Source: an uncultured Pseudomonadales bacterium (lineage in GTDB: Bacteria > Pseudomonadota > Gammaproteobacteria > Pseudomonadales > IMCC2047). From it: a DNA stretch of 39,721 nucleotides. Shown piece by piece: positions 23,976-33,314 of the stretch. Within the stretch, counting starts at the first letter, position 1. Each line of letters starts with the position of its first letter. The stretch covers positions 1 through 39,721 of the forward strand of contig CAMYIF010000002.1 in NCBI GenBank assembly GCA_947258415.1. The letters run 5' to 3'. Made by a program: the position numbers and the translations under genes. The notes below the pieces were generated by a model that saw only the letters and a program-made list of their open reading frames with translations, did not search any database and was not told where the DNA came from.

Positions 23976-24221
23976 ATGGTAGTTATTCGATTGGCACGTG
24001 GCGGTTCCAAGAAACGCCCTTTTTATCACCTTACCGTAGCGGACAAGCGTATTGCCCGTGACAAGCGTTTCATTGAGCGTGTCGGGTTCTTTAATCCTGT
24101 TGCTCGAGGTCAGGAAGAAACACTGAGATTCGATCAGGAGCGCATTGATTACTGGGTGAGTAAAGGTGCCCAAATGTCTGAGCGTGTTGCGAAAATCCTG
24201 AAGGATGCCGCTAAAGCTTAA
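23976..24221 (+). CDS. rpsP: 30S ribosomal protein S16
   Basis: The 81-residue protein matches S16 from end to end ([24 protein letters not shown]). It is an early-binding small-subunit protein. It is the first gene of the operon, followed by rimM after 7 bases, with trmD and rplS beyond, the canonical order in Gammaproteobacteria. A candidate promoter and a leader with a short tandem repeat lie upstream. Confidence 0.98.
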   Translation: MVVIRLARGGSKKRPFYHLTVADKRIARDKRFIERVGFFNPVARGQEETLRFDQERIDYWVSKGAQMSERVAKILKDAAKA

Positions 24222-24228
24222 CCCGGCA

Positions 24229-24774
24229 ATGCCGAATTCTAGCCCGGATAATCTGGTCCTGCTGGGACGCATCGGCGCGGTCTATGGAATAAAGGGCTGG
24301 GTCAAAATCCAATCTTATACTGAACCCAAAGAGGGTATTTTAAGTTACCCGCTTTGGTGGATCAGGTCCGGAAACCAGGCTTGGCAACCGGTCAAATTGG
24401 TGGATGGAAGGGTACACGGCAAAGGCCTGGTTGCTTCGCTGGAAGGCTGTAATGACCGAAACAGGGCGCAATCTTATTGTGGCGCTGAAATTGCGGTCGA
24501 TAAAGACCTTTTACCCGTTCTGGATGAAGACGATTACTATTGGCATCAGCTCGAGGGTCTCAAGGTCGTGGCAGTTTCGGGCGGGAATCCGGTTTTACTG
24601 GGACGTGTCGATCACATCATGGCAACGGGTGCGAACGATGTGCTGGTTGTCCGGGCCTGCGAGGGCAGTGTTGATCAAAGGGAACGCTTGATTCCCTATC
24701 TGCAGCAAAGGGTAGTTAAAAGAATTGATCTTGAAGTCGGCGAAATACAGGTTGACTGGGATCCGGAGTTTTAG
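24229..24774 (+). CDS. rimM: Ribosome maturation factor RimM
   Basis: RimM assists assembly of the 30S head and binds S19. The protein is 181 residues from ATG 24229, close to the 182 of E. coli. The N-terminal beta-barrel begins [20 protein letters not shown], and the PRC-barrel begins around [13 protein letters not shown] and ends [14 protein letters not shown]. An ATG at 24205 lies inside rpsP and would add eight residues, so the later start is preferred. The stop is two bases before the trmD GTG, suggesting translational coupling. Confidence 0.95.
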   Translation: MPNSSPDNLVLLGRIGAVYGIKGWVKIQSYTEPKEGILSYPLWWIRSGNQAWQPVKLVDGRVHGKGLVASLEGCNDRNRAQSYCGAEIAVDKDLLPVLDEDDYYWHQLEGLKVVAVSGGNPVLLGRVDHIMATGANDVLVVRACEGSVDQRERLIPYLQQRVVKRIDLEVGEIQVDWDPEF

Positions 24775-24776
24775 GC

Positions 24777-25517
24777 GTGTGGGTCGGTGTTGTGACACTT
24801 TTCCCGGAAATGTTCAGCGCAATAACCGAGTCGGGAATAACCCGGCGGGCGGTTCAGAGTGGACTGCTTAACCTGGAATTCTGGAATCCGCGGGAATTTA
24901 CCACGGACAGGCATCAAACGGTGGACGACCGACCTTATGGCGGCGGCCCCGGAATGCTGATGAAAGTTCAGCCGCTGCGGGATGCCATCGAAGCGGCGAA
25001 AGCGAAAGCCGGTGAAAATGCCAGGGTGATTTATTTGTCGCCACAGGGCAGACCGCTTGACCAGGCGGGGGTTAAGGAAATTGCCAGCCGCGATAAAATA
25101 ATTTTGGTCGCCGGCCGGTATGAAGGTATCGATGAACGCGTTCTTGATACCTGCATCGACGAAGAGTGGTCGATTGGCGATTACGTGTTATCCGGTGGTG
25201 AACTGGGAGCCATGGTGATAATAGACGCGGTTACGCGCTGGATACCGGGCGCACTGGGTCACGAGGATTCCGCCCAACAGGATTCCTTTAATGACGGATT
25301 GCTGGATTGCCCGCATTATACCCGTCCGGAGTTACTCGACGGTCAGGGTGTCCCTGATGTTTTGTTGAGCGGGCATCACGAGGAAATCAGGCGTTGGCGC
25401 CTGAAACAATCGTTGGGGCGTACATGGCTCAAGCGGCCAGAACTACTGGAACAGAAGATACTTGATACCGAGCAGGAAGAATTGCTTGAGGAATTTAAAC
25501 AGGCGCACCGGGCTTGA
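24777..25517 (+). CDS. trmD: tRNA (guanine-N1)-methyltransferase
   Basis: TrmD methylates G37 of tRNAs that read CNN codons, using S-adenosylmethionine, and so prevents +1 frameshifting. The 246-residue SPOUT enzyme shows the start [11 protein letters not shown], the [13 protein letters not shown] loop and the knot sequence [13 protein letters not shown] with [11 protein letters not shown]. The start is GTG at 24777 with no ribosome site of its own, so it probably depends on rimM translation. Ribosomal gene rplS follows after 59 bases. Confidence 0.97.
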   Translation: MWVGVVTLFPEMFSAITESGITRRAVQSGLLNLEFWNPREFTTDRHQTVDDRPYGGGPGMLMKVQPLRDAIEAAKAKAGENARVIYLSPQGRPLDQAGVKEIASRDKIILVAGRYEGIDERVLDTCIDEEWSIGDYVLSGGELGAMVIIDAVTRWIPGALGHEDSAQQDSFNDGLLDCPHYTRPELLDGQGVPDVLLSGHHEEIRRWRLKQSLGRTWLKRPELLEQKILDTEQEELLEEFKQAHRA

Positions 25518-25576
25518 TTTACAGGTATGGTGCAGATTGACAAGATAGATACCCACGGGTGGTTAAGGAGTTAGTA

Positions 25577-25933
25577 ATGAGTGGAAAAAACAAAATTATC
25601 CAGGCTCTGGAAACAGAGCAGATCACAAAGGACATGCCGGAATTTGGCCCTGGTGACACCATTGTTGTCCAGGTACGGGTAACGGAAGGCAATCGCGAGC
25701 GTTTGCAGGCATTTGAAGGTATCGTCATTGGTAAACGCAACCGGGGACTTAATTCTGCCTTTACCGTTCGCAAGGTGTCGCATGGGGTTGGCGTTGAGCG
25801 TACCTTCCAGACATACAGCAAACAGATCGATAGTATTATGGTGAAGCGACGTGGCGATGTTCGCCAGGCAAAACTTTACTACTTGCGCGAATTATCGGGC
25901 AAGGCCGCGCGAATTAAAGAAAAAATCCAGTAA
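25577..25933 (+). CDS. rplS: 50S ribosomal protein L19
   Basis: L19 lies at the subunit interface. The product from ATG 25577 has 118 residues, and GGAG stands 7 bases upstream; an in-frame start at 25559 would add six unconserved residues. Signature sequences are [44 protein letters not shown] and [18 protein letters not shown]. It is the last gene of the S16-RimM-TrmD-L19 operon and is followed by a terminator. Confidence 0.98.
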   Translation: MSGKNKIIQALETEQITKDMPEFGPGDTIVVQVRVTEGNRERLQAFEGIVIGKRNRGLNSAFTVRKVSHGVGVERTFQTYSKQIDSIMVKRRGDVRQAKLYYLRELSGKAARIKEKIQ

Positions 25934-25953
25934 CATCGGGTTTTAATCTGGCA

Positions 25954-25980
25954 AAACAGGCAGTTAAACTGTCTGTTTTT
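25954..25980 (+). terminator. Rho-independent terminator of the rplS operon
   Basis: An 11-bp stem (AAACAGGCAGT with ACTGTCTGTTT, one G-T pair) closes a three-base loop and runs into T5, 20 bases after the rplS stop. Confidence 0.9.
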
Positions 25981-26012
25981 GTATTTGGCGGCTATTCTTA
26001 AGGCGACTATTT

Positions 26013-26084
26013 TTAAAGATAGTATCGGGCTTAAAGATAGTATCGGGCTTAAAGATAGTATCGGGCTTAAAGATAGTATCTGGC
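26013..26084. repeat. Four-copy 18-bp tandem repeat (minisatellite)
   Basis: The unit TTAAAGATAGTATCGGGC occurs four times head to tail at 26013, 26031, 26049 and 26067. The first three are identical and the fourth has a single change (CTGGC for CGGGC). Each unit holds the near-palindrome GATAGTATC. There are no spacers, so it is not a CRISPR array. It fills the space between the rplS terminator and dsbC. Confidence 0.95.
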
Positions 26085-26149
26085 GTTGAACCAATTTTGA
26101 CAGCTGATCTCTAAAGCCCGTGGCCAAATATATTAACAGGTTTGCGAAT

Positions 26150-26890
26150 ATGCATTATTTTTTCCTTGTCGTTGTTTCCCTGGTAACCGGAATCTCCGGT
26201 TTTTCGGCTATAGCCGGTGACGCAGAATCTGCCGGACCGGCGGAGCGTGTCATCTTTCAGAAAATCAAACAAGCCGTCCCGCAAATCCCTATTGTGTCTG
26301 TTGATGCCAGCGATTTGCCAGGAATGTATGATGTAACGCTGGCAAATGGGGAGCATTTATTTGCCACTGCTGACGGCACCGCCTTTATTGCGGGAGACCT
26401 GTTCCAGGTTAATTATGACGGGGTGGTAAACTTAACCGAAAACAAACGCAATCAGAACCGGGCCGAAAAATTGGCCAATATCGAGGACAATGAAAAAATT
26501 ATCTTTTCACCCGAGAATAAAAAAGTGTCGGTGACAGTGTTTACCGATATAGACTGCGGTTATTGCCGGAAACTGCACGCCGATATGCCCGGGTATTTAT
26601 CCAGGGGTATTGAAATTAAATATGTCGCTTTTCCGCGGGCCGGTGTCGGTTCTATTTCCTACGAAAAAATTGTCAGCGCATGGTGCGCCGAAGACAGGCA
26701 ACTGGCTATGACGAAATTAAAGTCTGGTCGGACGGTCTCCTCGAAGGTCTGCGATAATCCTGTCGCCGCCCAATTCAACCTGGGCAAGCAACTGGGTATA
26801 CGCGGAACGCCGGCCATTGTGCTCGAATCGGGTGAACTTCTTCCGGGCTATTATCCACCCGCAAAACTTGCGCAAATCCTTAATATTTAA
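26150..26890 (+). CDS. dsbC: Thiol:disulfide isomerase DsbC
   Basis: This is the periplasmic isomerase that corrects wrongly formed disulfides and is kept reduced by DsbD. The 246 residues begin with a signal peptide (MHYFFLVVVSLVTGISGFSAIAG), continue through an N-terminal dimerisation domain (to about 95), and end in a thioredoxin domain with active site CGYC at 136-139 and the cis-proline motif GTPAIVL. A further cysteine pair (AWCAED and SKVCDN) corresponds to the structural disulfide of E. coli DsbC. ATG 26150 is preferred over GTG 26120 because it gives a clean signal peptide and has AGG 9 bases upstream. It is followed by hom, as in Pseudomonas, but xerD, commonly just before dsbC, is missing. 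Confidence 0.94.
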   Translation: MHYFFLVVVSLVTGISGFSAIAGDAESAGPAERVIFQKIKQAVPQIPIVSVDASDLPGMYDVTLANGEHLFATADGTAFIAGDLFQVNYDGVVNLTENKRNQNRAEKLANIEDNEKIIFSPENKKVSVTVFTDIDCGYCRKLHADMPGYLSRGIEIKYVAFPRAGVGSISYEKIVSAWCAEDRQLAMTKLKSGRTVSSKVCDNPVAAQFNLGKQLGIRGTPAIVLESGELLPGYYPPAKLAQILNI

Positions 26891-27043
26891 TCTCCTGAAA
26901 TCTGTTTTACTGGTAATTATAGCCAGGACTCCCGCGTATTAGGCACAACTATAAATAGCACCATTTCAGTTTCCGAATGCCTTGTCCAGCGGCGGGGAAA
27001 ACAGCCAGATTAAATAATTCCTGAGGCTATTAATTGATAGGCT

Positions 27044-27071
27044 TTGTGTTTTAACCGAGAACTACTACAAT
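27044..27071 (+). promoter_or_regulatory. Candidate promoter for hom-thrC
   Basis: TTGTGT (27044-27049) and TACAAT (27066-27071) are 16 bases apart, giving a leader of about 100 bases. I see no run of Thr or Ile codons that would indicate a leader-peptide attenuator. Confidence 0.4.
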
Positions 27072-27180
27072 AGGCGCCTCTCGGGAAATCGGGTTGTCTT
27101 TGTTATGTTCGGCCAGGGTAATTTAGCAGGCATATGAAACGTACATTTTTATTTACTCAATTCAAAAAGGTGAGGTTAAC

Positions 27181-28485
27181 TTGAAGCCGGTTAATGTAGG
27201 AATTTGCGGGTTGGGTACCGTTGGCGGCGGAACCCTGAACGTATTGATTCGAAATGCAGACGAAATTTCACGTCGTGCTGGCAGGGATATCCTCGTGTCT
27301 CATATCGGGATGCGGAATTACAAAGAGGGTTACGACCTGTCGGGTGTAAAGGTATCCGCTGATATTTTTGAAGTAGCAAAAAACCCTGATGTCGACGTGC
27401 TGGTTGAACTGATAGGTGGTTACGAAGTTGCGCTTGAACTGGTGATGACGGCCATTGACCATGGTAAACACGTGGTTACGGCCAACAAGGCGCTGATTGC
27501 CGAGCATGGCAATGAAATATTTGCCGCCGCGCATAAAAAAGGGGTCATGATTGCCTTTGAAGCGGCCGTGGCAGGCGGTATCCCGATCATCAAGGCCATT
27601 CGTGAAGGTTTTTCGGGTAACCAGATCAACTGGCTGGCAGGGATTATTAACGGGACCGGTAATTTTATCCTCACCGAAATGCGTGATAAAGGCCGCGCCT
27701 TTGACGATGTACTTAAAGAAGCCCAGCAACTTGGTTACGCCGAAGCGGATCCTACTTTTGATGTAGAAGGCATCGATGCGGCTCAAAAGCTGTGCATCCT
27801 GTCGTCCATTGCCTTTGGTATTCCCCTGCAGTTTGACCGCGTCTATACCCAGGGAATCAGTGACATTACCCAGAAGGACGTAAAATACGCAGAAGAGCTT
27901 GGCTACCGCATCAAGCACCTGGGAATTGCCCGGCGCCGTAATGGTGGCATCGAATTAAGGGTGCATCCGGCCCTGATTCACAAGGACCAGTTACTGGCCA
28001 ACGTTAACGGGGTGATGAATGCGGTTATGGTTCACGGTGATGCCGTCGGACCGACACTTTATTATGGTGCAGGCGCAGGATCCGAACCGACTGCTTCGGC
28101 TGTTGTCGCTGACATTGTCGACGTTGTCAGATCATTAGCATCGAGTTCTGACAGCCGGGTCCCGCACCTGGCTTTTCAGCCGGACAAGCTTTCCGACGTC
28201 TCCATCTTGCCGATCGATGAAACTGAGTGTGGCTATTATTTACGTATGGAAGTGCTCGATCAGCCGGGTGTTATGGCAAAAATTGCACAAATCCTTGGCG
28301 AGAAAGACATCTCTATAGAAGCCATTATCCAGAAAGAGCCCCAGATTGAAGGTGGCGAAGTGTCGCTTATTTTACTGACCCGTAAAGTGCTCGAAAAGAA
28401 AATGAATTCAGCCATCGACGCGATAGAATCACTGGACTCGACATGGGGAAAAGTAATGAAAATCCGGGTCGAGTACCTGAAATAG
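27181..28485 (+). CDS. hom: Homoserine dehydrogenase
   Basis: It reduces aspartate semialdehyde to homoserine with NAD(P)H, the branch point to threonine and methionine. The 434 residues contain the nucleotide-binding GLGTVGGG (10-17), the substrate region TANKALIAEHG and GTGNFILTEM, ADPTFDVEGIDAAQKL, and a C-terminal ACT domain from about residue 350, consistent with threonine feedback. It is monofunctional, without an aspartate kinase domain, as in Pseudomonas. It starts at TTG 27181, which has GGTGAGG five bases upstream. Its neighbour thrC follows after 65 bases. Confidence 0.96.
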   Translation: MKPVNVGICGLGTVGGGTLNVLIRNADEISRRAGRDILVSHIGMRNYKEGYDLSGVKVSADIFEVAKNPDVDVLVELIGGYEVALELVMTAIDHGKHVVTANKALIAEHGNEIFAAAHKKGVMIAFEAAVAGGIPIIKAIREGFSGNQINWLAGIINGTGNFILTEMRDKGRAFDDVLKEAQQLGYAEADPTFDVEGIDAAQKLCILSSIAFGIPLQFDRVYTQGISDITQKDVKYAEELGYRIKHLGIARRRNGGIELRVHPALIHKDQLLANVNGVMNAVMVHGDAVGPTLYYGAGAGSEPTASAVVADIVDVVRSLASSSDSRVPHLAFQPDKLSDVSILPIDETECGYYLRMEVLDQPGVMAKIAQILGEKDISIEAIIQKEPQIEGGEVSLILLTRKVLEKKMNSAIDAIESLDSTWGKVMKIRVEYLK

Positions 28486-28550
28486 AAACCTGTGTTCACA
28501 GGGTTCAAATCAACCGGTAAACATCGTCAAGGCAAGAGGTAGAAAATCGA

Positions 28551-29933
28551 GTGAAGTATATCAGTACGCGTGGAACGGCGCCTGCGCTGGAATTCGAAGA
28601 CGTATTGCTGGCCGGGCTTGCCAATGATGGCGGCCTTTATGTGCCAGAAACCTTGCCCGTATACGATAGTAGCGAAATTGCCTCATGGGCAGGTTTATCA
28701 TACCCGCAGCTCGCCTTTAGAATCATTCAGCCGTTTATCGATAACGCCATTCCCGATCAGGACCTGAAAACCCTGATCGATGAAACCTACGCCTGTTTTG
28801 ATCATCCCGCCGTCGCACCGCTGACGCAACTTGATCGAAACGAGTGGATTCTCGAGCTTTACCATGGCCCGACCCTGGCATTCAAGGATTTCGCCCTGCA
28901 ACTGCTTGGACGCCTGCTCGATTATTTCCTGCGGCGTAAACACAAGCGTGTTGCGATTCTGGGGGCAACGTCCGGCGATACCGGATCTGCGGCTATTGAA
29001 GGTTGCAAGCGTTGTGAAAATGTCGATATTTATATATTGCATCCCTACAACCGGGTTTCGGATGTTCAGCGCAAGCAGATGACCACTGTCATCGGCGAAA
29101 ATATTCATAACCTGGCGATCAAGGGTAACTTTGACGACTGCCAGGAAATCGTCAAGGCCTGTTTTAACGATCAGTCCTTCCTCGGGGGTGATCGCTCGCT
29201 GGTAGCCGTTAATTCGATTAACTGGGCGCGTATAATGGCGCAAATTGTTTATTATTTTTACGCTTCCCTGACCCTGGGCGGGCCGCACCGGGAGGTCTCG
29301 TTTTCAGTGCCGACCGGGAACTTCGGTGATATCTTTGCCGGTTACCTGGCCAAAAAAATGGGCTTGCCTATCAGGCAACTTATCATCGCGACCAATCAGA
29401 ATGACATACTGCACCGTTGTATCAGTGAAAATGATTTGAGTAAAAAACCCCTGAATCACACGCTTTCACCGAGCATGGATATCATGGTTTCCAGCAATTT
29501 TGAACGCCTGCTGTTTGACCTGTACGATCGCGACGGTGAAGCGGTGGCCCGGTTGCTGAAAAAATTCAACAGCGAAGCTGTTTCACTGGACGATCCTGTT
29601 TGGCAGCGCGCGCGGAATTTATTCGATAGCCAGCGTATCAGCGATGACGAAACCTGTGATGTCATCGCCCGTATTAATAAAAAAACCGGCGTGCTGATCG
29701 ATCCGCATACGGCGATTGGAGTCAAGGCTGCGCGCGATTGCAACCGCGATCCTTCCATTCCCATGGTTACCTTATCAACCGCGCACCCGGTAAAATTTCC
29801 GGATGCAGTGGTAAAGGCCGGATGCGAACATCCTCAATTGCCGCCTCACATGGAAGACTTGTTTGATCGGGAAGAGCGATACGAGGTTCTTGAAAACGAT
29901 ATTGCCCGGGTCAGGCGCTTTATCGTTGAGTAA
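28551..29933 (+). CDS. thrC: Threonine synthase
   Basis: The PLP enzyme converts O-phosphohomoserine to threonine. The 460-residue form has the N-terminal extension of the long type. The signature YHGPTLAFKDFALQLLGRLLDYF contains the PLP lysine K112, ATSGDTGSAAIEG binds the cofactor phosphate, and FSVPTGNFGDIFAGYLAKKMGLP completes the core. The start is GTG at 28551. Together with hom, it completes the threonine branch from homoserine except for homoserine kinase, which is not in the window. Confidence 0.96.
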   Translation: MKYISTRGTAPALEFEDVLLAGLANDGGLYVPETLPVYDSSEIASWAGLSYPQLAFRIIQPFIDNAIPDQDLKTLIDETYACFDHPAVAPLTQLDRNEWILELYHGPTLAFKDFALQLLGRLLDYFLRRKHKRVAILGATSGDTGSAAIEGCKRCENVDIYILHPYNRVSDVQRKQMTTVIGENIHNLAIKGNFDDCQEIVKACFNDQSFLGGDRSLVAVNSINWARIMAQIVYYFYASLTLGGPHREVSFSVPTGNFGDIFAGYLAKKMGLPIRQLIIATNQNDILHRCISENDLSKKPLNHTLSPSMDIMVSSNFERLLFDLYDRDGEAVARLLKKFNSEAVSLDDPVWQRARNLFDSQRISDDETCDVIARINKKTGVLIDPHTAIGVKAARDCNRDPSIPMVTLSTAHPVKFPDAVVKAGCEHPQLPPHMEDLFDREERYEVLENDIARVRRFIVE

Positions 29934-30099
29934 TATATAGAGGGGCTAACAGCCGCTGGTCTAATTTGCCCATACCAATCCTTTGTCAAACTTTTGAGAT
30001 ATCATTAAATTGGAACCTGTTAAAACCGACCCCATTTCCTGCTTTGATAACAGCATCTTAAGGCTTGCTGGAAAATAAAATATCCGCCCGGAAGCATCC

Positions 30100-31821
30100 A
30101 TGCCCCGAATTACCCAGCGTACACCAGACAGCAACGCTTTTGCGGCATTATCAGGATTGCCTGTTGTATTGCGCCGGATTTATGCGGCCAGGGGGGTTCG
30201 CGACAAGCAAGACCTGGAGTTGGGTTTATCCGGACTATTACCTTTTCAAAACCTGAAAGGTATTAATCAGGCTGCTTATGTTTTACAGGCAGCGGTAACC
30301 GAAAATAAACGCATTTTAATCGTGGGTGATTTTGATGCCGATGGTGCAACCAGTAGTGCGCTGGCGGTACGATTACTCAGGTCTATGGGCGCCAGGTATG
30401 TTGATTATCTGGTGCCTAACCGTTTCGAGTTCGGTTATGGCCTGACACCGGAAATAGTGGAAGTGGCCAAAAGCCGTTCACCCCACCTGATCGTTACCGT
30501 GGATAATGGTATTTCCAGCCTTGCCGGCGTAACCGTAGCAAAACAGTCGGGGATTAAGGTGCTGGTAACGGATCATCACCTGGCGGGCGATGAGCTACCC
30601 AGGGCAGACGCTATCGTGAACCCCAACCAGCCGGGATGCGAATTTGCCGGGAAAAATACCGCTGGTGTCGGCGTCATTTTTTATGTCATGGCAGCATTGA
30701 GAAATGCGCTCAGGGCGTCGAACTGGTTCGAGAAACAAGACATCCCCGACCCTAATATTGCCGAGCACCTGGATTTACTCGCGCTGGGTACGGTGGCTGA
30801 TGTCGTTCCTCTGGACAGGAATAACCGGATTCTGGTCGAGCAGGGTTTGCGGCGTATACGAGCGGGTAAATGTTGCCTTGGCATTACTGCCTTGTTGCAG
30901 GTATCGGGTAAAGATCCGGCTAACCTGGTGGCCAGCGACCTGGGGTTTGCACTGGGGCCCCGTTTAAACGCAGCGGGACGGCTGGAGGATATGACCCTGG
31001 GGATTGAATGCCTGTTGGCTGATACCCCCGAGCGAGCCTCTGAACTTGCCCGGCAACTGGATAGCCTGAACAGGTCCAGAAGGGATATCGAGGCCGACAT
31101 GAAACGCCAGGCCATGGATAAACTGGCTGCCCTTAAGGTTGAGGAGCACCAGATCGGAATGAGCTTGTATGATCCGGATTGGCACCAGGGCGTTATCGGT
31201 ATCCTGGCCTCGCGTATCAAGGATCGCTACCACCGCCCGGTGATTGCCTTCGCCGACGCCGGAAATGGCGATATCAAGGGTTCAGCGCGTTCGATTAAGG
31301 GTTTTCACATAAGGGATGCCCTGGATGCGTTGGCAAAAAAATACCCCGAGCTTTTGCAAAAATTCGGTGGGCATGCCATGGCAGCCGGCCTTTCAATCCG
31401 GAAACGGGATTTCGCCGCGTTTTCGAGTGCCTTTAACCTGCTTGCCAGCCAGCAGCTAACAGAAGAAGCACTTGCCGATGAAATCAGGACCGATGGTAAG
31501 CTCGGTGAAGCTGATATGAGCATGAGTCTGGCGCAGGAATTACGCCGCGCCGGGCCCTGGGGCCAGGGCTTTCCCGAACCCTTGTTCGAAGGCGAGTTTG
31601 TTATCCTGGAGCAGCGTCTGGTCGGTGATAAACATCTTAAGTTAAGGCTTGCGACCACGGATTCAGGCCAGATCGTTGATGCCATTGCCTTTTTTATCGA
31701 CCTTGAGGAATGGCCAAATGGCGCCAAAAAAGTGAAGCTGGTTTACCGGCTGGAAGTAAATGAGTTTCGTGGCAGGCAATCATTGCAATTACTGGCGGTT
31801 TACCTTCAGGCGGTTGAGTAA
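30100..31821 (+). CDS. recJ: Single-stranded-DNA-specific exonuclease RecJ
   Basis: RecJ degrades single strands 5' to 3' in recombination, mismatch repair and base excision repair. The 573-residue protein shows the metal-binding motifs VGDFDADGATSS, VTVDNGISS, VTDHHLAG (DHH) and LDLLALGTVADVVPL. The DHHA1 motif is FGGHAMAAGLSI, and an OB-like C-terminal domain follows (GEFVILEQRLVGDKHLKLRL). GGAAG precedes the ATG. In E. coli, recJ, prfB and lysS are consecutive; here two minus-strand genes separate recJ from prfB, and the recJ 3' end overlaps the CBS-GGDEF gene by 16 bases. Confidence 0.97.
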   Translation: MPRITQRTPDSNAFAALSGLPVVLRRIYAARGVRDKQDLELGLSGLLPFQNLKGINQAAYVLQAAVTENKRILIVGDFDADGATSSALAVRLLRSMGARYVDYLVPNRFEFGYGLTPEIVEVAKSRSPHLIVTVDNGISSLAGVTVAKQSGIKVLVTDHHLAGDELPRADAIVNPNQPGCEFAGKNTAGVGVIFYVMAALRNALRASNWFEKQDIPDPNIAEHLDLLALGTVADVVPLDRNNRILVEQGLRRIRAGKCCLGITALLQVSGKDPANLVASDLGFALGPRLNAAGRLEDMTLGIECLLADTPERASELARQLDSLNRSRRDIEADMKRQAMDKLAALKVEEHQIGMSLYDPDWHQGVIGILASRIKDRYHRPVIAFADAGNGDIKGSARSIKGFHIRDALDALAKKYPELLQKFGGHAMAAGLSIRKRDFAAFSSAFNLLASQQLTEEALADEIRTDGKLGEADMSMSLAQELRRAGPWGQGFPEPLFEGEFVILEQRLVGDKHLKLRLATTDSGQIVDAIAFFIDLEEWPNGAKKVKLVYRLEVNEFRGRQSLQLLAVYLQAVE

Positions 31822-32795
31822 CCGGGGCAGAAATTCGAGCGGTTTCGGCCGTCCTTCTTGGATTTATACAGGCATCTATCGGCTTTTTGGACGACCGCTT
31901 CCCAATGTTTATGCACCTGGCCATCGCAAATGGCCGAGCTGACCCCGGCGCTGATGGTTAGCCTCTGAAACGGGCTCTCAGCGTGCGGCATCTTTTGATC
32001 GAACAGGGCCTGCACCAGTTTATTCGATAAAATCTGGGCATTTTCGGCGTCTGTGTCGGGTAACAGTAACAGCAATTCTTCGCCACCGTATCGGTAGATG
32101 CGATCGGATTCACGAACCGTATTATTCAGCAGGTCGGCAATGGACTTGAGTGCTTCATCACCCTTATTGTGGCCGTAGTGGTCGTTGTATTTTTTAAAAT
32201 AATCAACATCTACCAGTACGATCGAATAGCAGCGATTATAGCGAACTGCGGTGGCGTGAGTGTGGTTGAGATCGACCTCCATCGAGCGGCGGTTGCCGAT
32301 TTTAAGCAAATGATCTTCCATTGAAAGCGCAAGCAATTCTTCGTTGGCTTCAACCAGCTCCTGGGTTTTATCCTGGATAGACTGCTCGATGATTTCTGCC
32401 TGCATCTCGACAACGTGAAAGTGGGCGTTAGCCAGGTCGGTCTGTGTGACTATCCCTATCAGCTTGTTATTTTCTACAACAGGAAGGTGCCTGACTTTTT
32501 CGGCACGGCTGATGACCACCGCGTCAAACAGGGATTCATCCGGTTGCAGGGTAACGATAAGATCGGTCATGAAACTGGAAACCGGCTGATCAAGGGTATT
32601 ATTAGTTGCGCTTTCGTAGAGGATTTTTACCAGGTCGCGCTCGGTAATAATACCGGTCGGTATTTCATTCTTTGTAATGATAACGCAGGATAAATGGTTG
32701 TTGAGCATCACCCCGACGGCTGACCTTAATGGATTGTCGATATTAAGGCACTTGACGGCATCGGTCATCAATGTTTCAACCAGAATATCTTGCAA
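31806..32795 (-). CDS. CBS-pair diguanylate cyclase
   Basis: The soluble 329-residue protein has two CBS domains (about residues 5-60 and 70-125, with GIITERDLVKILYE and GIVTQTDLANAHFH), a helical linker (about 128-160) and a GGDEF domain. The active-site motif is GGEEL at 237-241, where most enzymes have GGEEF. The inhibitory RxxD motif is intact (RESD, 228-231). CBS pairs usually sense adenine nucleotides, so cyclic di-GMP synthesis may be tied to energy state. It starts at TTG 32795 with GGGGA upstream. It is convergent with recJ, overlapping it by 16 bases. Confidence 0.9.
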   Translation of the reverse strand: MQDILVETLMTDAVKCLNIDNPLRSAVGVMLNNHLSCVIITKNEIPTGIITERDLVKILYESATNNTLDQPVSSFMTDLIVTLQPDESLFDAVVISRAEKVRHLPVVENNKLIGIVTQTDLANAHFHVVEMQAEIIEQSIQDKTQELVEANEELLALSMEDHLLKIGNRRSMEVDLNHTHATAVRYNRCYSIVLVDVDYFKKYNDHYGHNKGDEALKSIADLLNNTVRESDRIYRYGGEELLLLLPDTDAENAQILSNKLVQALFDQKMPHAESPFQRLTISAGVSSAICDGQVHKHWEAVVQKADRCLYKSKKDGRNRSNFCPGYSTA

Positions 32796-32836
32796 GGATT
32801 ATCCCCAGTAATCAAATATACTGAGTGTAGTAGAGA

Positions 32837-33193
32837 TTATGGTGTCGGGGGAACTATTACGAGTTTGGTAACAATTTTTTTAACACCTTTTACCCCGCTG
32901 GCCAGGGTGATGGCCCTTTCCTTGACAGATTCGCTGGGCACGTTGCCATGCAGGGTGACGACGCCTTCATAAGTGTCGACATTGATATCAAATGCATTGA
33001 TGTGTTCGTCTTTTAAAAATTTGGATTTAATCGTAGAGGTGATGCCTGCGTCGCTGGCTATCGTCCCCACTTGTCGTTCATCAGTGGCAACATAATAGAC
33101 ACCCGCACCCGCGCCAATAAGAACGGCGGCCGTACAGCCAGACAAATTCATCGCAAGTAAGATCAGAGTTAGACGAAAAATTGAAGCCTTCAT
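32837..33193 (-). CDS. BON-domain lipoprotein
   Basis: This is an 118-residue envelope lipoprotein. The signal peptide ends in lipobox LSGC (cysteine near residue 20), followed by TAAVLIGAGAGVYYVATDER. One BON domain covers about residues 45-115 (ITSTIKSKFLKDEHINAFDINVDTYEGVVTLHGNV). BON proteins bind phospholipid and support outer-membrane stability (OsmY and DolP are the reference members, with two BON copies; this one has one). ATG at 33193 was preferred to GTG 33202. It is upstream of the CBS-GGDEF gene, 42 bases apart in the same direction, and may be co-transcribed. Confidence 0.88.
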   Translation of the reverse strand: MKASIFRLTLILLAMNLSGCTAAVLIGAGAGVYYVATDERQVGTIASDAGITSTIKSKFLKDEHINAFDINVDTYEGVVTLHGNVPSESVKERAITLASGVKGVKKIVTKLVIVPPTP

Positions 33194-33314
33194 GATTAGC
33201 ACTGTTTTTTATTGATTAAGGTGGGCTTATTGTAGCAAAGCAGCACAAGAGTTTCACCCGCTGAAAATGAAGCAAAATAAAGCCGAAAAGGCCTGACAAA
33301 AACAGGCAGAACCG

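Noticed and set aside
26013-26084. CRISPR-like repeat array
   Set aside because: The 18-bp units are contiguous without spacers and there are no cas genes; it is a tandem repeat.
25879-26127. Minus-strand frame encoding repeated LSLSPI
   Set aside because: The repeat peptide is just the translation of the 18-bp tandem repeat and overlaps the end of rplS and its terminator.
26891-27180. Threonine leader-peptide attenuator upstream of hom
   Set aside because: No short frame rich in Thr or Ile codons and no terminator-antiterminator pair was visible.
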